Counted from the stretch's first letter, positions 29,899-39,758 are shown. The stretch is DNA of 64,000 nucleotides from Gordonia mangrovi (GCF_024734075.1 NZ_CP102850.1:1-64000); one strand, 5' to 3'. Numbers and translations: made by a program. Notes: generated by a model from the letters alone, not told the origin.

Positions 29899-31463
29899 CG
29901 CGACGACCCGCCGGCGGACCGGGCATCCGGCAGCGCCCGGGCGGCGTCGGCGAAGGCGTCACCCCGGGAGGCGTAGCCACCGAACATGTCCAGTGACGCG
30001 GCGGCCGGCGCCAGCAGGACCGTGTCCGGCCGATCCTCGGCACATGCGGCGAGGTGGGCCGCCACCTCGACCGCGCGCGTCATCACCGCATGTGCCGGCT
30101 CGTCTGCGGCCCGCGGCGGCATGCTGTGCGCGGGGATCGTCGCCGGGAAATCCGCGTTGCGGTCCGTCTCCGGAGTCGCGGAAGCATACTGAACCGTCAC
30201 CCGCCCATCGTCCCCTGTGAATACTGTGACTGTTGGGACTTCTGGGGCGTGTCGCGCGATCGCCTCGACGATCAGCTCACGATCCCGGCCGATGGCCACG
30301 ACACCGGCGAGTCGATCTCGGGTGTCGCGGATCATGTCGTCGACCGCGGCGCCCTTCAGCAGACCGCCGGCGATCAGCACGGCGCGCCGATGGCCGAGGA
30401 TCGCGGCGTGCGCCGCATGCGGATTGGTTGCCTTGGAGTCGTCGACGTATTCCACACCCGCCACGGTGGCGACGACCTCCCCGCGATGGGCGGCCGGACG
30501 GAATACGCGCAGACCAGCACCGACCTCGCGCGGGGTCAGACCTGCGGCCAGCGCCAGGGATGCGGCGGCCAGCGCGTCGGCCACCCCGGACGGTCCCGGC
30601 GGGTGGATCGCCGACGCCTCGACGAGGTCGCGCGCGGTGCCGCCGGGTCCGAACGCCAGGTCGACGAGCATCCCGTCACGAACACCGAGTTCGCCGGGAC
30701 GCGGATCGCCGAGGGTGAAGCCCACCCGGCGGCCGAGGACCGGCAAGGCCGACGCGACCGGATCGTCGAGACCGACGACTCCCACCGCGCCCCGCAGGGC
30801 GGTGGCCTTCGCCTGCGCGTAGGCGTCGAATGACCCGTGCCAGTCGAGGTGGTCCTCGGCCACATTGAGCACGACGCCCGCCTCCGGTGCCACCGACGGC
30901 GCCCAGAACAACTGGAAGGACGACAGTTCGACGCACAGGACGTCGACCCGCGGCTGCCCAGCCATGGCGTCGAGGGCCGGCAACCCGATGTTGCCGCACG
31001 CCACCGCCGCGCGACCGGCACCGGCGACGATGTCGGCGAGCATCGAGGTCGTCGTGGTCTTGCCGTTGGTGCCGGTGACGACCAGCCAGGTCCGCGGCGG
31101 TCCGAGCAGACCTGCCCGATCGATCCGCCACGCCAGTTCCACCTCACCCCACACCGGCAGTCCGGCGGTGCGCAGCTGCGTGATCAGCGGGTGCGACGGC
31201 GCGAAACCCGGTGACACGATCACCAGTGCGAACGCGTCGAGCCGGGTGGTACCGGCAAGCAGCGCATCGATCGAGATCTGCCCGACCCCGGCGGCGGCGA
31301 GTTCGTCGTCGGTCTCCTCGCCGAACCGGGCATCGACCACCGTCACGTCGGCACCCAGCCCGACCAGGTGCCGTGCCGCGGAGCGCCCGGCGGTGCCGGC
31401 ACCAGCCACCAGCACGGCGGCGCCGGCGATGGCAGCGATGTCGACGTCGATGTGCTCAGCCAC
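29895..31463 (-). CDS. murD: UDP-N-acetylmuramoylalanine--D-glutamate ligase
   Basis: It adds D-Glu to UDP-MurNAc-L-Ala. From GTG 31463 it has 522 residues. The N-terminal domain has [17 protein letters not shown] (17-33) and the ATP loop is [10 protein letters not shown] at 131-140. [20 protein letters not shown] and [15 protein letters not shown] mark the substrate and C-terminal domains. A Pro/Ala insertion of about 35 residues ([20 protein letters not shown]) occurs in the C-terminal domain, making it longer than the E. coli enzyme. The start overlaps mraY by 8 bases and the stop overlaps ftsW by 4. Confidence 0.95.
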   Translation of the reverse strand: MAEHIDVDIAAIAGAAVLVAGAGTAGRSAARHLVGLGADVTVVDARFGEETDDELAAAGVGQISIDALLAGTTRLDAFALVIVSPGFAPSHPLITQLRTAGLPVWGEVELAWRIDRAGLLGPPRTWLVVTGTNGKTTTTSMLADIVAGAGRAAVACGNIGLPALDAMAGQPRVDVLCVELSSFQLFWAPSVAPEAGVVLNVAEDHLDWHGSFDAYAQAKATALRGAVGVVGLDDPVASALPVLGRRVGFTLGDPRPGELGVRDGMLVDLAFGPGGTARDLVEASAIHPPGPSGVADALAAASLALAAGLTPREVGAGLRVFRPAAHRGEVVATVAGVEYVDDSKATNPHAAHAAILGHRRAVLIAGGLLKGAAVDDMIRDTRDRLAGVVAIGRDRELIVEAIARHAPEVPTVTVFTGDDGRVTVQYASATPETDRNADFPATIPAHSMPPRAADEPAHAVMTRAVEVAAHLAACAEDRPDTVLLAPAAASLDMFGGYASRGDAFADAARALPDARSAGGSSR

Positions 31464-32550
31464 TGACGGCCAGGAACTCGCTGTAGAACAGGGACAGGCC
31501 CAGTGCACACGCGATCGCGGTGAGCAGCCAGAACCTGATGATCACCGTCGTCTCCGCCCAGCCGCCGAGTTCGAAATGATGATGGAAGGGTGCCATCCGG
31601 AACACGCGCCGGCCGGTGGTGCGGAAGAACGCGATCTGGATGACCACCGAGACGATCTCGGCCACGAAGAGCGCCCCGATCACCACGGCGAGCAGTTCGG
31701 TGCGGGTCGTGATGGACAACCCGGCCAACATGCCACCCAGGGCCAGCGAGCCCGTGTCGCCCATGAAGATCTTGGCCGGCGCCGCATTCCACCACAGGAA
31801 CCCGAGACACGCACCGCCACCGGCCACCGCGATCAGCGCGAGGTCGAGCGGATCGCGGACCACGTAGCAGCCCGGCGTGATCTCCTCCGTCGTCTTGGGT
31901 CCGCCGGTGCAGGCGTTGCGGTACTGCCAGAACGTCACCAGCACATACGAACCGAGCACCATCGCCATCGAACCGGCGGCGAGACCGTCGAGGCCGTCGG
32001 TGAAATTGACCGCATTGGACCATGCCGCGACGACCAGCCAGCAGAAGACCACGAATACCGCCGACCACATCGAGATCGCGTCGATGTCGCGGACATAGGA
32101 GAGGTTGGTGCTCGCCGGCGTGTACCCGGCGTCGTTGCGGAACTGGAGCACGAGGACACCGAACAAGATCGCGGCGGCGAACTGCCCGACGGACTTCGCC
32201 GTCTTGTTGAGACCCAGATTGCGGTGCTTGCGGATCTTGATCATGTCGTCGAGGAAGCCGACACCGCCGAGTGCGGTCGCGAGCCCGAGGACGAGTAGGC
32301 CCGACGCCGTGACGCCGGTGCCACCGGTGAACATGCCGACCAGATGCGAGCCCAGGTAACCCGCCCACAACCCGACCAGGATCGCCACACCGCCCATCGA
32401 CGGGGTACCGCGCTTGGTCTGATGGCTCTGCGGCCCTTCGACCCGGATCTCCTGGCCGAAGCCCTGCCGGGTGAAGAGCCGGATCAACAGCGGGGTCAGC
32501 AGGATCGACACCGCCAGCGCGATCCCGCCCGCGATCAGAATCTGTGTCAC
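31456..32550 (-). CDS. mraY: Phospho-MurNAc-pentapeptide translocase
   Basis: It transfers phospho-MurNAc-pentapeptide to decaprenyl phosphate, giving lipid I. The 364-residue membrane protein has about ten helices and the family marks KRGTPSMGG (46-54), FLDDMIK (99-105), [13 protein letters not shown] (about 180-192), [14 protein letters not shown] and [13 protein letters not shown]. The GTG at 32550 overlaps the stop of a 53-codon reading frame by 4 bases (GTGA). In most relatives it is the murF stop that lies here; murF is missing from this spot. Confidence 0.97.
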   Translation of the reverse strand: MTQILIAGGIALAVSILLTPLLIRLFTRQGFGQEIRVEGPQSHQTKRGTPSMGGVAILVGLWAGYLGSHLVGMFTGGTGVTASGLLVLGLATALGGVGFLDDMIKIRKHRNLGLNKTAKSVGQFAAAILFGVLVLQFRNDAGYTPASTNLSYVRDIDAISMWSAVFVVFCWLVVAAWSNAVNFTDGLDGLAAGSMAMVLGSYVLVTFWQYRNACTGGPKTTEEITPGCYVVRDPLDLALIAVAGGGACLGFLWWNAAPAKIFMGDTGSLALGGMLAGLSITTRTELLAVVIGALFVAEIVSVVIQIAFFRTTGRRVFRMAPFHHHFELGGWAETTVIIRFWLLTAIACALGLSLFYSEFLAVSG

Positions 32551-32708
32551 CGGCGCGTCCCAGCCTGCCCGGTCGTCTGCCGTGCCGCCGTCTGCCGTGC
32601 CACCGTCTGCCGTGCCGCCGTCTGCTCCACCGGCCTGTGCCCTGTCACGCTCGTCGCTGCCTCTCGGTCGTCGTCATCTGTCCCCGCCCGCGCGCTTTGT
32701 CGGCTCAT
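32547..32708 (-). CDS. Small repeat peptide coupled to mraY (53 residues)
   Basis: A short reading frame from ATG 32708 to a TGA that overlaps the mraY GTG. Its own ATG overlaps the stop of the MurF C-terminal fragment (ATGA). The N-terminal half is polar ([19 protein letters not shown]). The C-terminal half consists of near-repeats of AARQT, encoded by 15-base DNA repeats. No known domain. The precise stop/start overlaps on both sides argue that ribosomes pass through it. Whether the peptide has a function, or only keeps mraY coupled to murE after loss of murF, cannot be told. Confidence 0.5.
   Translation of the reverse strand: MSRQSARAGTDDDDREAATSVTGHRPVEQTAARQTVARQTAARQTTGQAGTRR
32575..32631. 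repeat. Tandem 15-base repeats just upstream of mraY
   Basis: GTCTGCCGTGCCGCC (plus-strand reading) occurs at 32575-32589, 32590-32604 (one change) and 32605-32619, then partially at 32620-32631. The unit length keeps the minus-strand reading frame open and encodes the [10 protein letters not shown] repeats of the small peptide. Confidence 0.85.
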
Positions 32709-33163
32709 ACCCGGCCTTCCTGCCAGATCCCGGCGAGCGCCATGACGGCAGGGTCGGCACCGGCCACGAGGATCACGTCGTCGGATCCGGGCCGCCACCG
32801 AGGATCGTCGGCCAGTGCCGCACCGGCCTCGTCGGCGGTCGCGACCATGCGCACCTCGTCCCCCCATGAGCCTTCCATGACCGCGCCCTGATGCAGCGCG
32901 CGCACCGCGCGCGTGTGGCCCACGCACATCGTCTTGTCCACTGCCAGCCGCACGGCCTGACGACCGAGGCGGTCGTGTTCGATCACCCGCTCGTTCTCCG
33001 ACTTGTCGTCGGTGTCCGGCAGTTCGCCCAAGACCGCCCAGGTGCGGACCCGGGGCGACGAACTCCGAGCGGCCGCAGCGGCCTCGACGAGGTCGCGCAG
33101 CATCGCACGTACTTCGTCGACGCCGGCCGACACCGGTGCCACCAGCACCGTGGGTGCCATCAC
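32705..33163 (-). CDS. Stand-alone MurF C-terminal domain (truncated murF)
   Basis: A 152-residue protein that aligns by eye only with the last third of MurF (about 500 residues). RTWAVLGELPDTDD...EHDRLGRQAVRLAVDK and ALHQGAVMEGSWGDEV match the Mur-ligase C-terminal domain. The N-terminal substrate domain and the central ATPase with its GKT loop are absent and are not found in any frame nearby. The usual NDAYNANP at the domain start is eroded to VAPVSAGVDE, and the normal VLVKxS near the end to VILVAGAD. The GTG at 33163 (or ATG 33160) overlaps the murE stop and the end overlaps the small peptide start, so the remnant is neatly embedded. It cannot itself add D-Ala-D-Ala. Annotated as a remnant or repurposed domain. 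Confidence 0.75.
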   Translation of the reverse strand: MMAPTVLVAPVSAGVDEVRAMLRDLVEAAAAARSSSPRVRTWAVLGELPDTDDKSENERVIEHDRLGRQAVRLAVDKTMCVGHTRAVRALHQGAVMEGSWGDEVRMVATADEAGAALADDPRWRPGSDDVILVAGADPAVMALAGIWQEGRV

Positions 33164-34797
33164 GAGTCCTCGGTGCCGATGGATGCGCGGGCGGAGTCGA
33201 GCGCCTCGGCGGCCACCACGCGGTCGTCGAACGGATGCTTCATCCCGTCGATCTCCTGTCCGGTCTCATGTCCCTTACCGGCGATCAACACCGTGTCACC
33301 CGGTTGCGCCCAGCGGGTGGCGGCCCAGATGGCCTCGGCGCGGTCACCGATCTCCCGGATCTCGGCACTGCCGGGCGGCAGATCGGCCGACCGGGCGCCG
33401 GCGAGCACCTCGGTCCGGATCTCGGCCGGGTCCTCGGTGCGCGGGTTGTCGTCGGTGATGATCGCGAGGTCGGCACCCCGCGCGGCGATCTCCCCCATCA
33501 TCGGCCGTTTTCCGGTGTCCCGGTCGCCACCGGCGCCCACCACCACCGCTACCCGTCCGCGGGTCTGCTCCCGCAGGGTCGCGATCACCGCTTCGAGGGC
33601 TGCGGGTTTGTGCGCGTAATCGACCACGACGAGAAAATCCTGCCCGCGATCCACCCGTTCGAGACGGCCCGGCACCGACACCCCGGCGATCGCCTCCACC
33701 GCGGTCGTGGTGGGCACCCCCACCGCGACCGCGATCGCGAGTGCCGTGGTCGCGTTGGCGATGTTGTACCGCCCGGGCAGCGGAACGGTGAGTTCGTGGT
33801 GCGCGCCGCCGTCGACGCTGACCTCCGCATGCTGGCGTCCGTCGGCGTCGATCGTCGACGGACCGGCGTGCCACTGGGCGGGCACGGGCCCCGTCGAGAC
33901 GGTGACCGGCGCTCCGGGGCGATCGCCGGTTCGTGGATCGCCCCGGGCGACCTCCACCATGCGTCGACCCCACTCGTCGTCCACACAGATGACCGACCGC
34001 ACCGCGGCCGTCGACGAACCCGGGGTGAAGAGTTGGGCCTTCGCGTCGAAGTACGCACGCATCGTGTGATGGAAGTCGAGATGATCCTGCGAGAGATTGG
34101 TGAACGCGCCGATCGCGAAGTGGGCGCCGTCGACCCGACCCAGCGCGAGCGCGTGACTGGACACCTCCATCACCACCGTGTCGACACCCCGTTCGAGCAT
34201 CGTCGCCAGCAGTGCCTGCAGGGTGGGCGCCTCAGGTGTGGTGAGCGTGCTCGGCTGGGCGACGCCGTCGATCCGGGTCTGCACCGTGCCCAGCAGTCCG
34301 ACCGAGTGCCCGGCGGCGAGCAGGGCGGCCTCCACCATGTAGGCGGTGGTGGTCTTGCCGGAGGTGCCGGTGATGCCGATCAGCTTCATCCGCCGCGACG
34401 GATGACCGTAGATGCGTGCGCTGAGCTGACCGAGGACGGTGCGCGGCTTCGGGTGCACGAGGACCGCACACGCCAGGTCGGGGCCGAGGACCCGCGACAG
34501 CTCCGCCCGCCCGGCCGGATCGGTCAGCACAGCTGTGGCGCCGGCCGCCACGGCCTGGTCGGCGAATCGGGCACCGTGGGTGCGATCCCCCGGCAGGGCC
34601 GCGAACAGGTCACCCGGTTGCACGTCCTGACCGCGCAGGGTCACGCCGGTGACCGCCACGTCGGCCGGCACGGTGCCGATCAGATCGACGCGGGCTCCGG
34701 TGGACGCCGACAACACCGACACCGGGGTCGGGGACACGGTGGTCGGCCGAAGCATCCCCGCAGCGACCTTCGTACGCTTACGGCGAGTCGACGCCAT
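33160..34797 (-). CDS. murE: UDP-MurNAc-tripeptide synthetase (meso-diaminopimelate-adding)
   Basis: It adds meso-DAP to UDP-MurNAc-L-Ala-D-Glu. It has 545 residues. The N-terminal domain is about 15-135. The ATP loop is GITGTSGKTTTAYMVE at 141-156. STLTTPEAPTLQ and VMEVSSHALALGRV come next, with the carbamylated-lysine region near YFDAKAQLF. The C-terminal domain has the DAP-specifying motif DDNPRTEDP (about 455) and GKGHETGQ. Start at ATG 34797; a later ATG (34755) is possible. The upstream gap to pbpB is 152 bases. The stop overlaps the MurF fragment start. Confidence 0.96.
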   Translation of the reverse strand: MASTRRKRTKVAAGMLRPTTVSPTPVSVLSASTGARVDLIGTVPADVAVTGVTLRGQDVQPGDLFAALPGDRTHGARFADQAVAAGATAVLTDPAGRAELSRVLGPDLACAVLVHPKPRTVLGQLSARIYGHPSRRMKLIGITGTSGKTTTAYMVEAALLAAGHSVGLLGTVQTRIDGVAQPSTLTTPEAPTLQALLATMLERGVDTVVMEVSSHALALGRVDGAHFAIGAFTNLSQDHLDFHHTMRAYFDAKAQLFTPGSSTAAVRSVICVDDEWGRRMVEVARGDPRTGDRPGAPVTVSTGPVPAQWHAGPSTIDADGRQHAEVSVDGGAHHELTVPLPGRYNIANATTALAIAVAVGVPTTTAVEAIAGVSVPGRLERVDRGQDFLVVVDYAHKPAALEAVIATLREQTRGRVAVVVGAGGDRDTGKRPMMGEIAARGADLAIITDDNPRTEDPAEIRTEVLAGARSADLPPGSAEIREIGDRAEAIWAATRWAQPGDTVLIAGKGHETGQEIDGMKHPFDDRVVAAEALDSARASIGTEDS

Positions 34798-34949
34798 CTC
34801 CTTGCTCCCGCCTCCTCGCTGCTCTTCACGGACGGCCCGGGCCGGGCACGCCGGAACTCACTCACGATACCGTCAGTCCCCGCACCGCCGTGTACCGGAG
34901 AGGCCGGGACAGGCATGTCCGCGCCGACCGGCGGTCATCGGTGAACGGG

Positions 34950-36854
34950 TCAGTTCGCCTCCAGCGTCAGACGCGGCTGTGGCTTCGCCGACAGCGGCAC
35001 CCGGTCGCGCTGCATCAGCCAGGAGGCGATGGTGCCGAACATGGGCGCCGCCGACTGACCGCCGGAGCCGTCCGAGCTGCGCTTGGGATTGTCGAGCATG
35101 ATCCCGATCACGTACCGCGGATCGTCGGCGGGGGCGATCCCGGCGAAGGTGATGTTGTACCGCGAGTTCGAGTAGCAGCCACATTCGGGATCCACCTGCT
35201 GCGCGGTGCCGGTCTTGCCGGACATCTGATACCCCGCGACCGCTCCGGTGTAACCGGTTCCCTGCTGCACGCCCATCGGGTCCTTCTGCAACACGGCGCG
35301 GAACATATCGCGCACGGTGGTGGCCGTCTGCGGGCTCACCACCCGGACCGCCGCCGGTCGCGTCATCTCATCCACCGGCTGCCCGTCGCGCTGCTCGGAC
35401 AGCAGGATCCGCGGCGGAATGCGCAATCCGTCGTTCGCGATCGCCTGGTACATACCCGTCATCTGCAGCAGGGTCATGGACAGGCCTTGGCCGATCGGGA
35501 GATTGGCGAACGAGCCGCCGGACCACTGACTCAGCGCGGGCACCTCACCGGCGCTCTCGGCGGGCAGACCGACCCCGGTGCGCTGACCGAGACCGAACCG
35601 GTTGACCATGTCGGCAAAACGCTTCTCGCCGACCTTGCGGGCGAGCATGAGTGTGCCGACATTCGACGACTTACCGAAGATCCCGGTCGTGGTGTACGGC
35701 TCCACCGCATGCGCCCAGGCGTCGTTGACGGTGACGCCGGCCATGTGGATGTTGCCGGGCACCCGGTGCACCTCGGTCGGAGTGGTGACGCCGTATTCGA
35801 TCGCCGCGGCCGCGGTGATGATCTTGTTCACCGAACCCGGTTCGAACGGCGAGGTGACCGAACGGTTGCCGAGGTCGGCGTCCTGCTGGTTCTCGAGTGG
35901 TTGTGCGGCATTGAACGTGTTGTCGTTGGCCATCGCGATCACCTCGCCGGTGTGTGCGTCGAGCACCACCGCCGAGGCATTCTTCGCGCCCGAGGCGGCC
36001 TTGGCCGCGTTGACCTGGCTCTGCACGAACCACTGCACATCGGAATCGATGGTCAGACGCACCGCGGCGCCGTTGATGGCGGGATGGACGTTGCGGGTGC
36101 TGCCCGGAATGACGGCGCCGTCCGAGCCGCGGTCGTAGGTCTTGGAACCGTCGGTGCCCGCCAATGTCGAGTCGAGCGAGGCCTCGAGTCCGATCAGTCC
36201 GTTGCCGTCGTAGTTCACGTCGCCGATGATGTTCGCGCCCAACGATCCACCCGGGTACAGCCGGATTGCCTGTGGGTCGGCCCCCACCTCAGGGAACTCC
36301 GAGGTGATCGTGGCGGCCACCTCGGGGCTGACCGAGCGCGCGAGGTAGACGAACGTGTCGTCGCTCGTGAGCTTGTCGAGGAGATCCGGTTCTGCGATCG
36401 ATCCGCCGAGCGCCGACGACACCCCCTTGGCGATCTCGGCGAGTCGTTCGTCGACATCGGGCAGGGCGTCATCCTGCTGATGCGCCTCCGCGATCGACGT
36501 GCGCACCGCCTGCGGCAGAAATGTCAGTGCCCGTGCTTCGTCGGTGTAGGCCAGCGGTCGGCCGTTGCGGTCGAGGATGGCGCCACGCTTGGCGGTGAGC
36601 ACCTGTGTGTACTCGCGCTGTTGGGCGGCCTCTGCGGAAATCGAGGACGCCTCGATGGTGTGCACGACGACCATCCGGACGGCGACGGCGAGGACCGCCA
36701 GGATCACGATGACCCCGGCGATCCGGCTGCGTCCGAGGAAGAAGTCGGGACGCCGGGGTCCGCGTCCGGAGGGCGCCGACCCCCGACCTCGTGACCCACC
36801 TCGTCCGCTTCCCGATCCACCCGCGTCGAGGCGCTGGAAGACGGCACGTGTCAT
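34950..36854 (-). CDS. pbpB: Septal class B penicillin-binding protein (PBP3/FtsI)
   Basis: A transpeptidase that cross-links septal peptidoglycan. About 634 residues from ATG 36854 (a TTG at 36863 would add three). A Gly/Arg-rich cytoplasmic tail is followed by one membrane helix (about 45-67) and the PBP dimer/pedestal domain with RGAILDRNGRPLA (about 90-102). The transpeptidase domain has the active-site Ser near 341 in EPGSVNK, then KSSNVGT (SxN) and SGKTGTAQQ (KTG). A small cysteine-bearing insert (DPECGCYSN) lies just after KTG. It follows ftsL by 21 bases. Confidence 0.96.
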   Translation of the reverse strand: MTRAVFQRLDAGGSGSGRGGSRGRGSAPSGRGPRRPDFFLGRSRIAGVIVILAVLAVAVRMVVVHTIEASSISAEAAQQREYTQVLTAKRGAILDRNGRPLAYTDEARALTFLPQAVRTSIAEAHQQDDALPDVDERLAEIAKGVSSALGGSIAEPDLLDKLTSDDTFVYLARSVSPEVAATITSEFPEVGADPQAIRLYPGGSLGANIIGDVNYDGNGLIGLEASLDSTLAGTDGSKTYDRGSDGAVIPGSTRNVHPAINGAAVRLTIDSDVQWFVQSQVNAAKAASGAKNASAVVLDAHTGEVIAMANDNTFNAAQPLENQQDADLGNRSVTSPFEPGSVNKIITAAAAIEYGVTTPTEVHRVPGNIHMAGVTVNDAWAHAVEPYTTTGIFGKSSNVGTLMLARKVGEKRFADMVNRFGLGQRTGVGLPAESAGEVPALSQWSGGSFANLPIGQGLSMTLLQMTGMYQAIANDGLRIPPRILLSEQRDGQPVDEMTRPAAVRVVSPQTATTVRDMFRAVLQKDPMGVQQGTGYTGAVAGYQMSGKTGTAQQVDPECGCYSNSRYNITFAGIAPADDPRYVIGIMLDNPKRSSDGSGGQSAAPMFGTIASWLMQRDRVPLSAKPQPRLTLEAN

Positions 36855-36875
36855 GGTTGCCAATTGTCCGCTCGC

Positions 36876-37763
36876 CTACCGCGATTCCGCCGAATTTGCG
36901 CTCGGCGCGTTGCCGTTCGGCGGCAGCACATTCGGAGCGGGTGCGACGGTGCCGGGACTCGCCGGCACATCGGAGCCGGCCTCGGGAGCCGGCGTCGAGG
37001 TCGCCCCGGCAGCGGAGTCATCCGGCGAATCAGATTGCGATTGTTCCGAATCCGTCGAATCCCCAGATGCGTCACCGCCATCGGGTTCGGTCGTCTCGTC
37101 GGACTCGACGGCGGTGCCGGGCAGCCCCTGGGAATCGTCGACCTTCTTCGGGTCGATGGTGGCGACCGGGTCCGGTTCGGTCGGTGGGTTGATCGACCGC
37201 AGCGCCTTGCCCTGCGCGGGTTCGGGGTCGCCCACGACACGCGGCTTGCCCGGTCCGTCGACAATCATCCGCGCCGGGTTGCGCGCGGGGATCATGCCGA
37301 GCCGGGCGGCCTTGTCGGACAGCTCCGGTGCGGAATCACTGGATTCGTAGGTCCGTTTCAGGGAGTCACGCTTGTCCAGCAACGCCTGGTTCTGCTGCCG
37401 CTCCTCGCCCAGCCGGTAGGAGTCGGCGGCTGCCTTCGTCGACAGCCACAGGCTCAGCCCCAGCCCGACGACGAGCAATCCGATCACCGGCACGACGAAG
37501 GGCACCGAGGTGATGCGGGCGCGCAGCGACACCGCCCGTCGGGTCCGCCCGGACACCTTGGCAGCCGAGCGCTCGGCCACGCGGGCCGTGCGCACTTCCC
37601 GCTCGCGACGCTTCGCTCGACGGTCAATGGCCCGTTGTGCCGCAGCTGATCTCGTGGTCCGCGTGGTGCGGTCCGCGGACGTGCGCCGAGTCCGGCCCGG
37701 TCGCCGGGCGCCGTGTTCCTCTGCGTCATCGGTGTCGACGTCGGTGTCGTGCAGCAGCGTCAT
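36876..37763 (-). CDS. ftsL: FtsL-like divisome membrane protein (Rv2164c position)
   Basis: A bitopic protein of 295 residues. A long basic cytoplasmic region (1-84, rich in Arg) precedes one membrane helix (about 88-108). A short coiled coil (about 115-140, [25 protein letters not shown]) follows, then an acidic Pro/Ser/Asp-rich tail of about 120 residues. The position between rsmH and pbpB and the topology identify it as the mycobacterial FtsL/Rv2164c type, although FtsL diverges too fast for sequence alone to settle it. Its ATG overlaps the rsmH stop by 4 bases. Confidence 0.8.
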   Translation of the reverse strand: MTLLHDTDVDTDDAEEHGARRPGRTRRTSADRTTRTTRSAAAQRAIDRRAKRREREVRTARVAERSAAKVSGRTRRAVSLRARITSVPFVVPVIGLLVVGLGLSLWLSTKAAADSYRLGEERQQNQALLDKRDSLKRTYESSDSAPELSDKAARLGMIPARNPARMIVDGPGKPRVVGDPEPAQGKALRSINPPTEPDPVATIDPKKVDDSQGLPGTAVESDETTEPDGGDASGDSTDSEQSQSDSPDDSAAGATSTPAPEAGSDVPASPGTVAPAPNVLPPNGNAPSANSAESR

Positions 37764-38800
37764 CGGCGATCCTTTTCCTCGACACGTTCGATCACCCGGA
37801 CACGGACCGGAGCCGATCGTGGGTTGCGAGCCTGTTCGGCCGCGTCGGCACGCTCCGCACCCCGGGTGACCAGCCGGAAGTCCGGCGCCGATCCGGGCAG
37901 TTCCACCGGGAGGCCCTTGGGCGATGTGGATGTGGTGCGGGAGACGAACTCCCGCTTGACGATCTTGTCCTCGAGCGACTGGTAGCTCATCACCGCGACC
38001 CGGCCGCCGACCCGGAGCAGCGACAGTGCCGCCGGCAAGGCGCGCTCCAGCGCGTCGAGTTCGTGATTGACCTCGATGCGCAGCGCCTGAAAAGTCCGCT
38101 TGGCCGGATGCCCACCGGTCCGCCGGGTCGCCGCCGGAATGGTGTCGTAGAGCAACTGCACCAGTCGGGCGCTGGTGTCGAACGGCTGCCGCTCCCGCTC
38201 GCGCACGATGGCCGATGCTATTCGCCCCGCGAACCGCTCCTCCCCGTACTGCGAGAGGATGCGCGCCAGGTCGCCATGCGAGTAGGTGTTGAGAATGTCT
38301 GCGGCGGTGACGGTCTCGGACGAGGTCATCCGCATGTCCAGGGGCGCATCGACCGCGTAGGCGAACCCTCGGTCGGCCTGATCGAGTTGCATCGACGAGA
38401 CGCCCAGATCGAACAGCGCGGCGTCGATCCGATCGATACCCAGGTCGGCGACCACGTCGGCGATCTCGTCGAAGCGCGCCTGCCGCAGAACCACCCGATC
38501 TTTTTGTCGCGCGAGCCGATCACCGGCGATGGCGAGGGCCGAGGGGTCGCGGTCGATGCCGATCACCCGGACGCGAGGGTGTGCATTCACGAGGAGTTCG
38601 GTGTGTCCGCCGGCACCGAGCGTCGCATCGACCACCACCGGATCGATGTCGCTGCGTGTCCCGGACAGCGCCGGCATGAGGAGTTCGATCATTCGGTCGG
38701 CCATCACGGGCAGGTGGCCGAAGTCGCCCGAGCGACGGGACTGCGACGAACCGCGGGACGCCCCGGCGGGCTCCTCCGGCTCCTCGTGTCGTTCGTTCAC
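37760..38800 (-). CDS. rsmH: 16S rRNA m4C1402 methyltransferase
   Basis: An AdoMet-dependent enzyme that N4-methylates C1402 of 16S rRNA. From GTG 38800 (GGAGAGG upstream) it has 346 residues. [13 protein letters not shown] and [16 protein letters not shown] (about 50-65) form the AdoMet site. [21 protein letters not shown] and the late [21 protein letters not shown] are family signatures. The 20-30 N-terminal residues ([12 protein letters not shown]) are a mycolata-type extension. A longer in-frame start exists upstream but would overlap the mraZ 3' region. Stop overlaps ftsL by 4 bases. Confidence 0.94.
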   Translation of the reverse strand: MNERHEEPEEPAGASRGSSQSRRSGDFGHLPVMADRMIELLMPALSGTRSDIDPVVVDATLGAGGHTELLVNAHPRVRVIGIDRDPSALAIAGDRLARQKDRVVLRQARFDEIADVVADLGIDRIDAALFDLGVSSMQLDQADRGFAYAVDAPLDMRMTSSETVTAADILNTYSHGDLARILSQYGEERFAGRIASAIVRERERQPFDTSARLVQLLYDTIPAATRRTGGHPAKRTFQALRIEVNHELDALERALPAALSLLRVGGRVAVMSYQSLEDKIVKREFVSRTTSTSPKGLPVELPGSAPDFRLVTRGAERADAAEQARNPRSAPVRVRVIERVEEKDRR

Positions 38801-39017
38801 CGGCCCTCTCCTCGGACTGTGCGGTTCGGGCCGATCTCGGTGGGAGTCGACCCCTGTGACGTTGACGTCGGCACCATCCGTGCCGGCGTGTCCGATGGGG
38901 CGGGGTCTCGACCCGATCACGCACCTGGCGTTGGGGAAGTACGCCAGGGTCGCGTCGGGCCGAGGCCTCGACCCACCCGATCCGCTGTTCAGCTGTCTTT
39001 CTGCCGGTGGACGTCGC

Positions 39018-39458
39018 TCAGAGCACGGCATCCAACGCAGCAGATCCCGCGGCGGAGAAGTCTTCTTCGTGTTCACTCTGGTAGTCGCGCCAGGCCTGCG
39101 CGTCCCAGATCTCGAGGTGGTCGAAGCCACCGATCACCACGCATTCCTTCGACAGGCCCGCGTATGTCCGATGTTCGGCCGACAGGGTGATCCGGCCCTG
39201 CCCATCCGGGCGCTGTTCATCGGTGCTCGCGAAGAAGTACCGCTGAAAGGCCCGCGCTTCGGGGTTGTTGCGCGAGGCCGCCATGGTCTGCTCGGCGATG
39301 GCATCGAACTCCTCGGCTCGATACACCGACAGGCTGCGGTCCTGGCCTCGTGTGACCATCACCCCTCCTGCCAACGCGTCGCGAAACTTGGCGGGCAACG
39401 TCAGTCGCCCCTTGTCGTCGAGCTTGGGCGTGTAGGTGCCGACAAATCGCACGGACAT
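39018..39458 (-). CDS. mraZ: Transcriptional regulator MraZ
   Basis: A ring-forming DNA-binding protein that represses the dcw operon by binding TGG-type repeats upstream of itself. It has 146 residues with two SpoVT-AbrB-like halves: [23 protein letters not shown] (7-29) and [18 protein letters not shown] (about 86-103). ATG 39458 follows GGAGGTGGCGAC. The expected operator, five 10-base G-rich repeats on the coding strand, lies 63-112 bases upstream. First gene of the cluster; 217 bases separate its stop from the rsmH start. Confidence 0.95.
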   Translation of the reverse strand: MSVRFVGTYTPKLDDKGRLTLPAKFRDALAGGVMVTRGQDRSLSVYRAEEFDAIAEQTMAASRNNPEARAFQRYFFASTDEQRPDGQGRITLSAEHRTYAGLSKECVVIGGFDHLEIWDAQAWRDYQSEHEEDFSAAGSAALDAVL

Positions 39459-39520
39459 GTCGCCACCTCCTGCCCCACCGGGTTCGACGTCCGGTCCGTC
39501 TCACCCAGTGATGCCACAGT

Positions 39521-39570
39521 ACCCCACTTTCCACCACTTTCCACCCCCAACACTCCACTGCCACCCCACG
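39521..39570 (-). promoter_or_regulatory. MraZ operator: five 10-base TGG repeats
   Basis: Read on the minus strand, five consecutive 10-base units each contain GTGG or TGGG, for example AAGTGGGGTA, AAGTGGTGGA and TTGGGGGTGG. The 10-base period matches MraZ boxes known in other bacteria (TGGGN with 5-base spacers). They end 63 bases upstream of the mraZ start, where they would overlap the dcw promoter. The wider gap 39459-39924 also contains the mirrored array, a palindrome and a terminator listed separately, and no gene. Confidence 0.75.
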
Positions 39571-39710
39571 CGATCACAAAAGGCCAGTTCAAGAGCGTGA
39601 TGTGGCGTGGTGAAGCAGTCAGTCGTTCGGCGTGTACACCGAGGGCCGACCGTGACTGATGAGGTTCAAGACATCTGAAGAGGCTGGTGAAGCGTCAGGC
39701 GGTAGCCTGG

Positions 39711-39758
39711 TGGGGGAAGGTGGGGAGCTCGGTGGAGCGCGGTGGGGACACGATGGGG
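39711..39758 (+). repeat. Second TGG-repeat array, opposite orientation
   Basis: TGGGG, TGGGG, TGGAG, TGGGG and TGGGG start at 39711, 39721, 39733, 39743 and 39754 on the plus strand, spaced 10-12 bases. The pattern is the same kind as the MraZ box but points the other way, about 150 bases further from mraZ. No plus-strand gene follows within 1.4 kb, so it may be a second MraZ landing site rather than a promoter element. Confidence 0.55.

Noticed and set aside
31343..32368. A 341-codon minus-strand frame overlapping mraY and murD
   Set aside because: It overlaps the real mraY and murD frames and shows none of their motifs.
32705..33163. A frameshifted but otherwise complete murF
   Set aside because: No other frame between murE and mraY encodes the MurF N-terminal or ATPase domain, and the space is too short for them.
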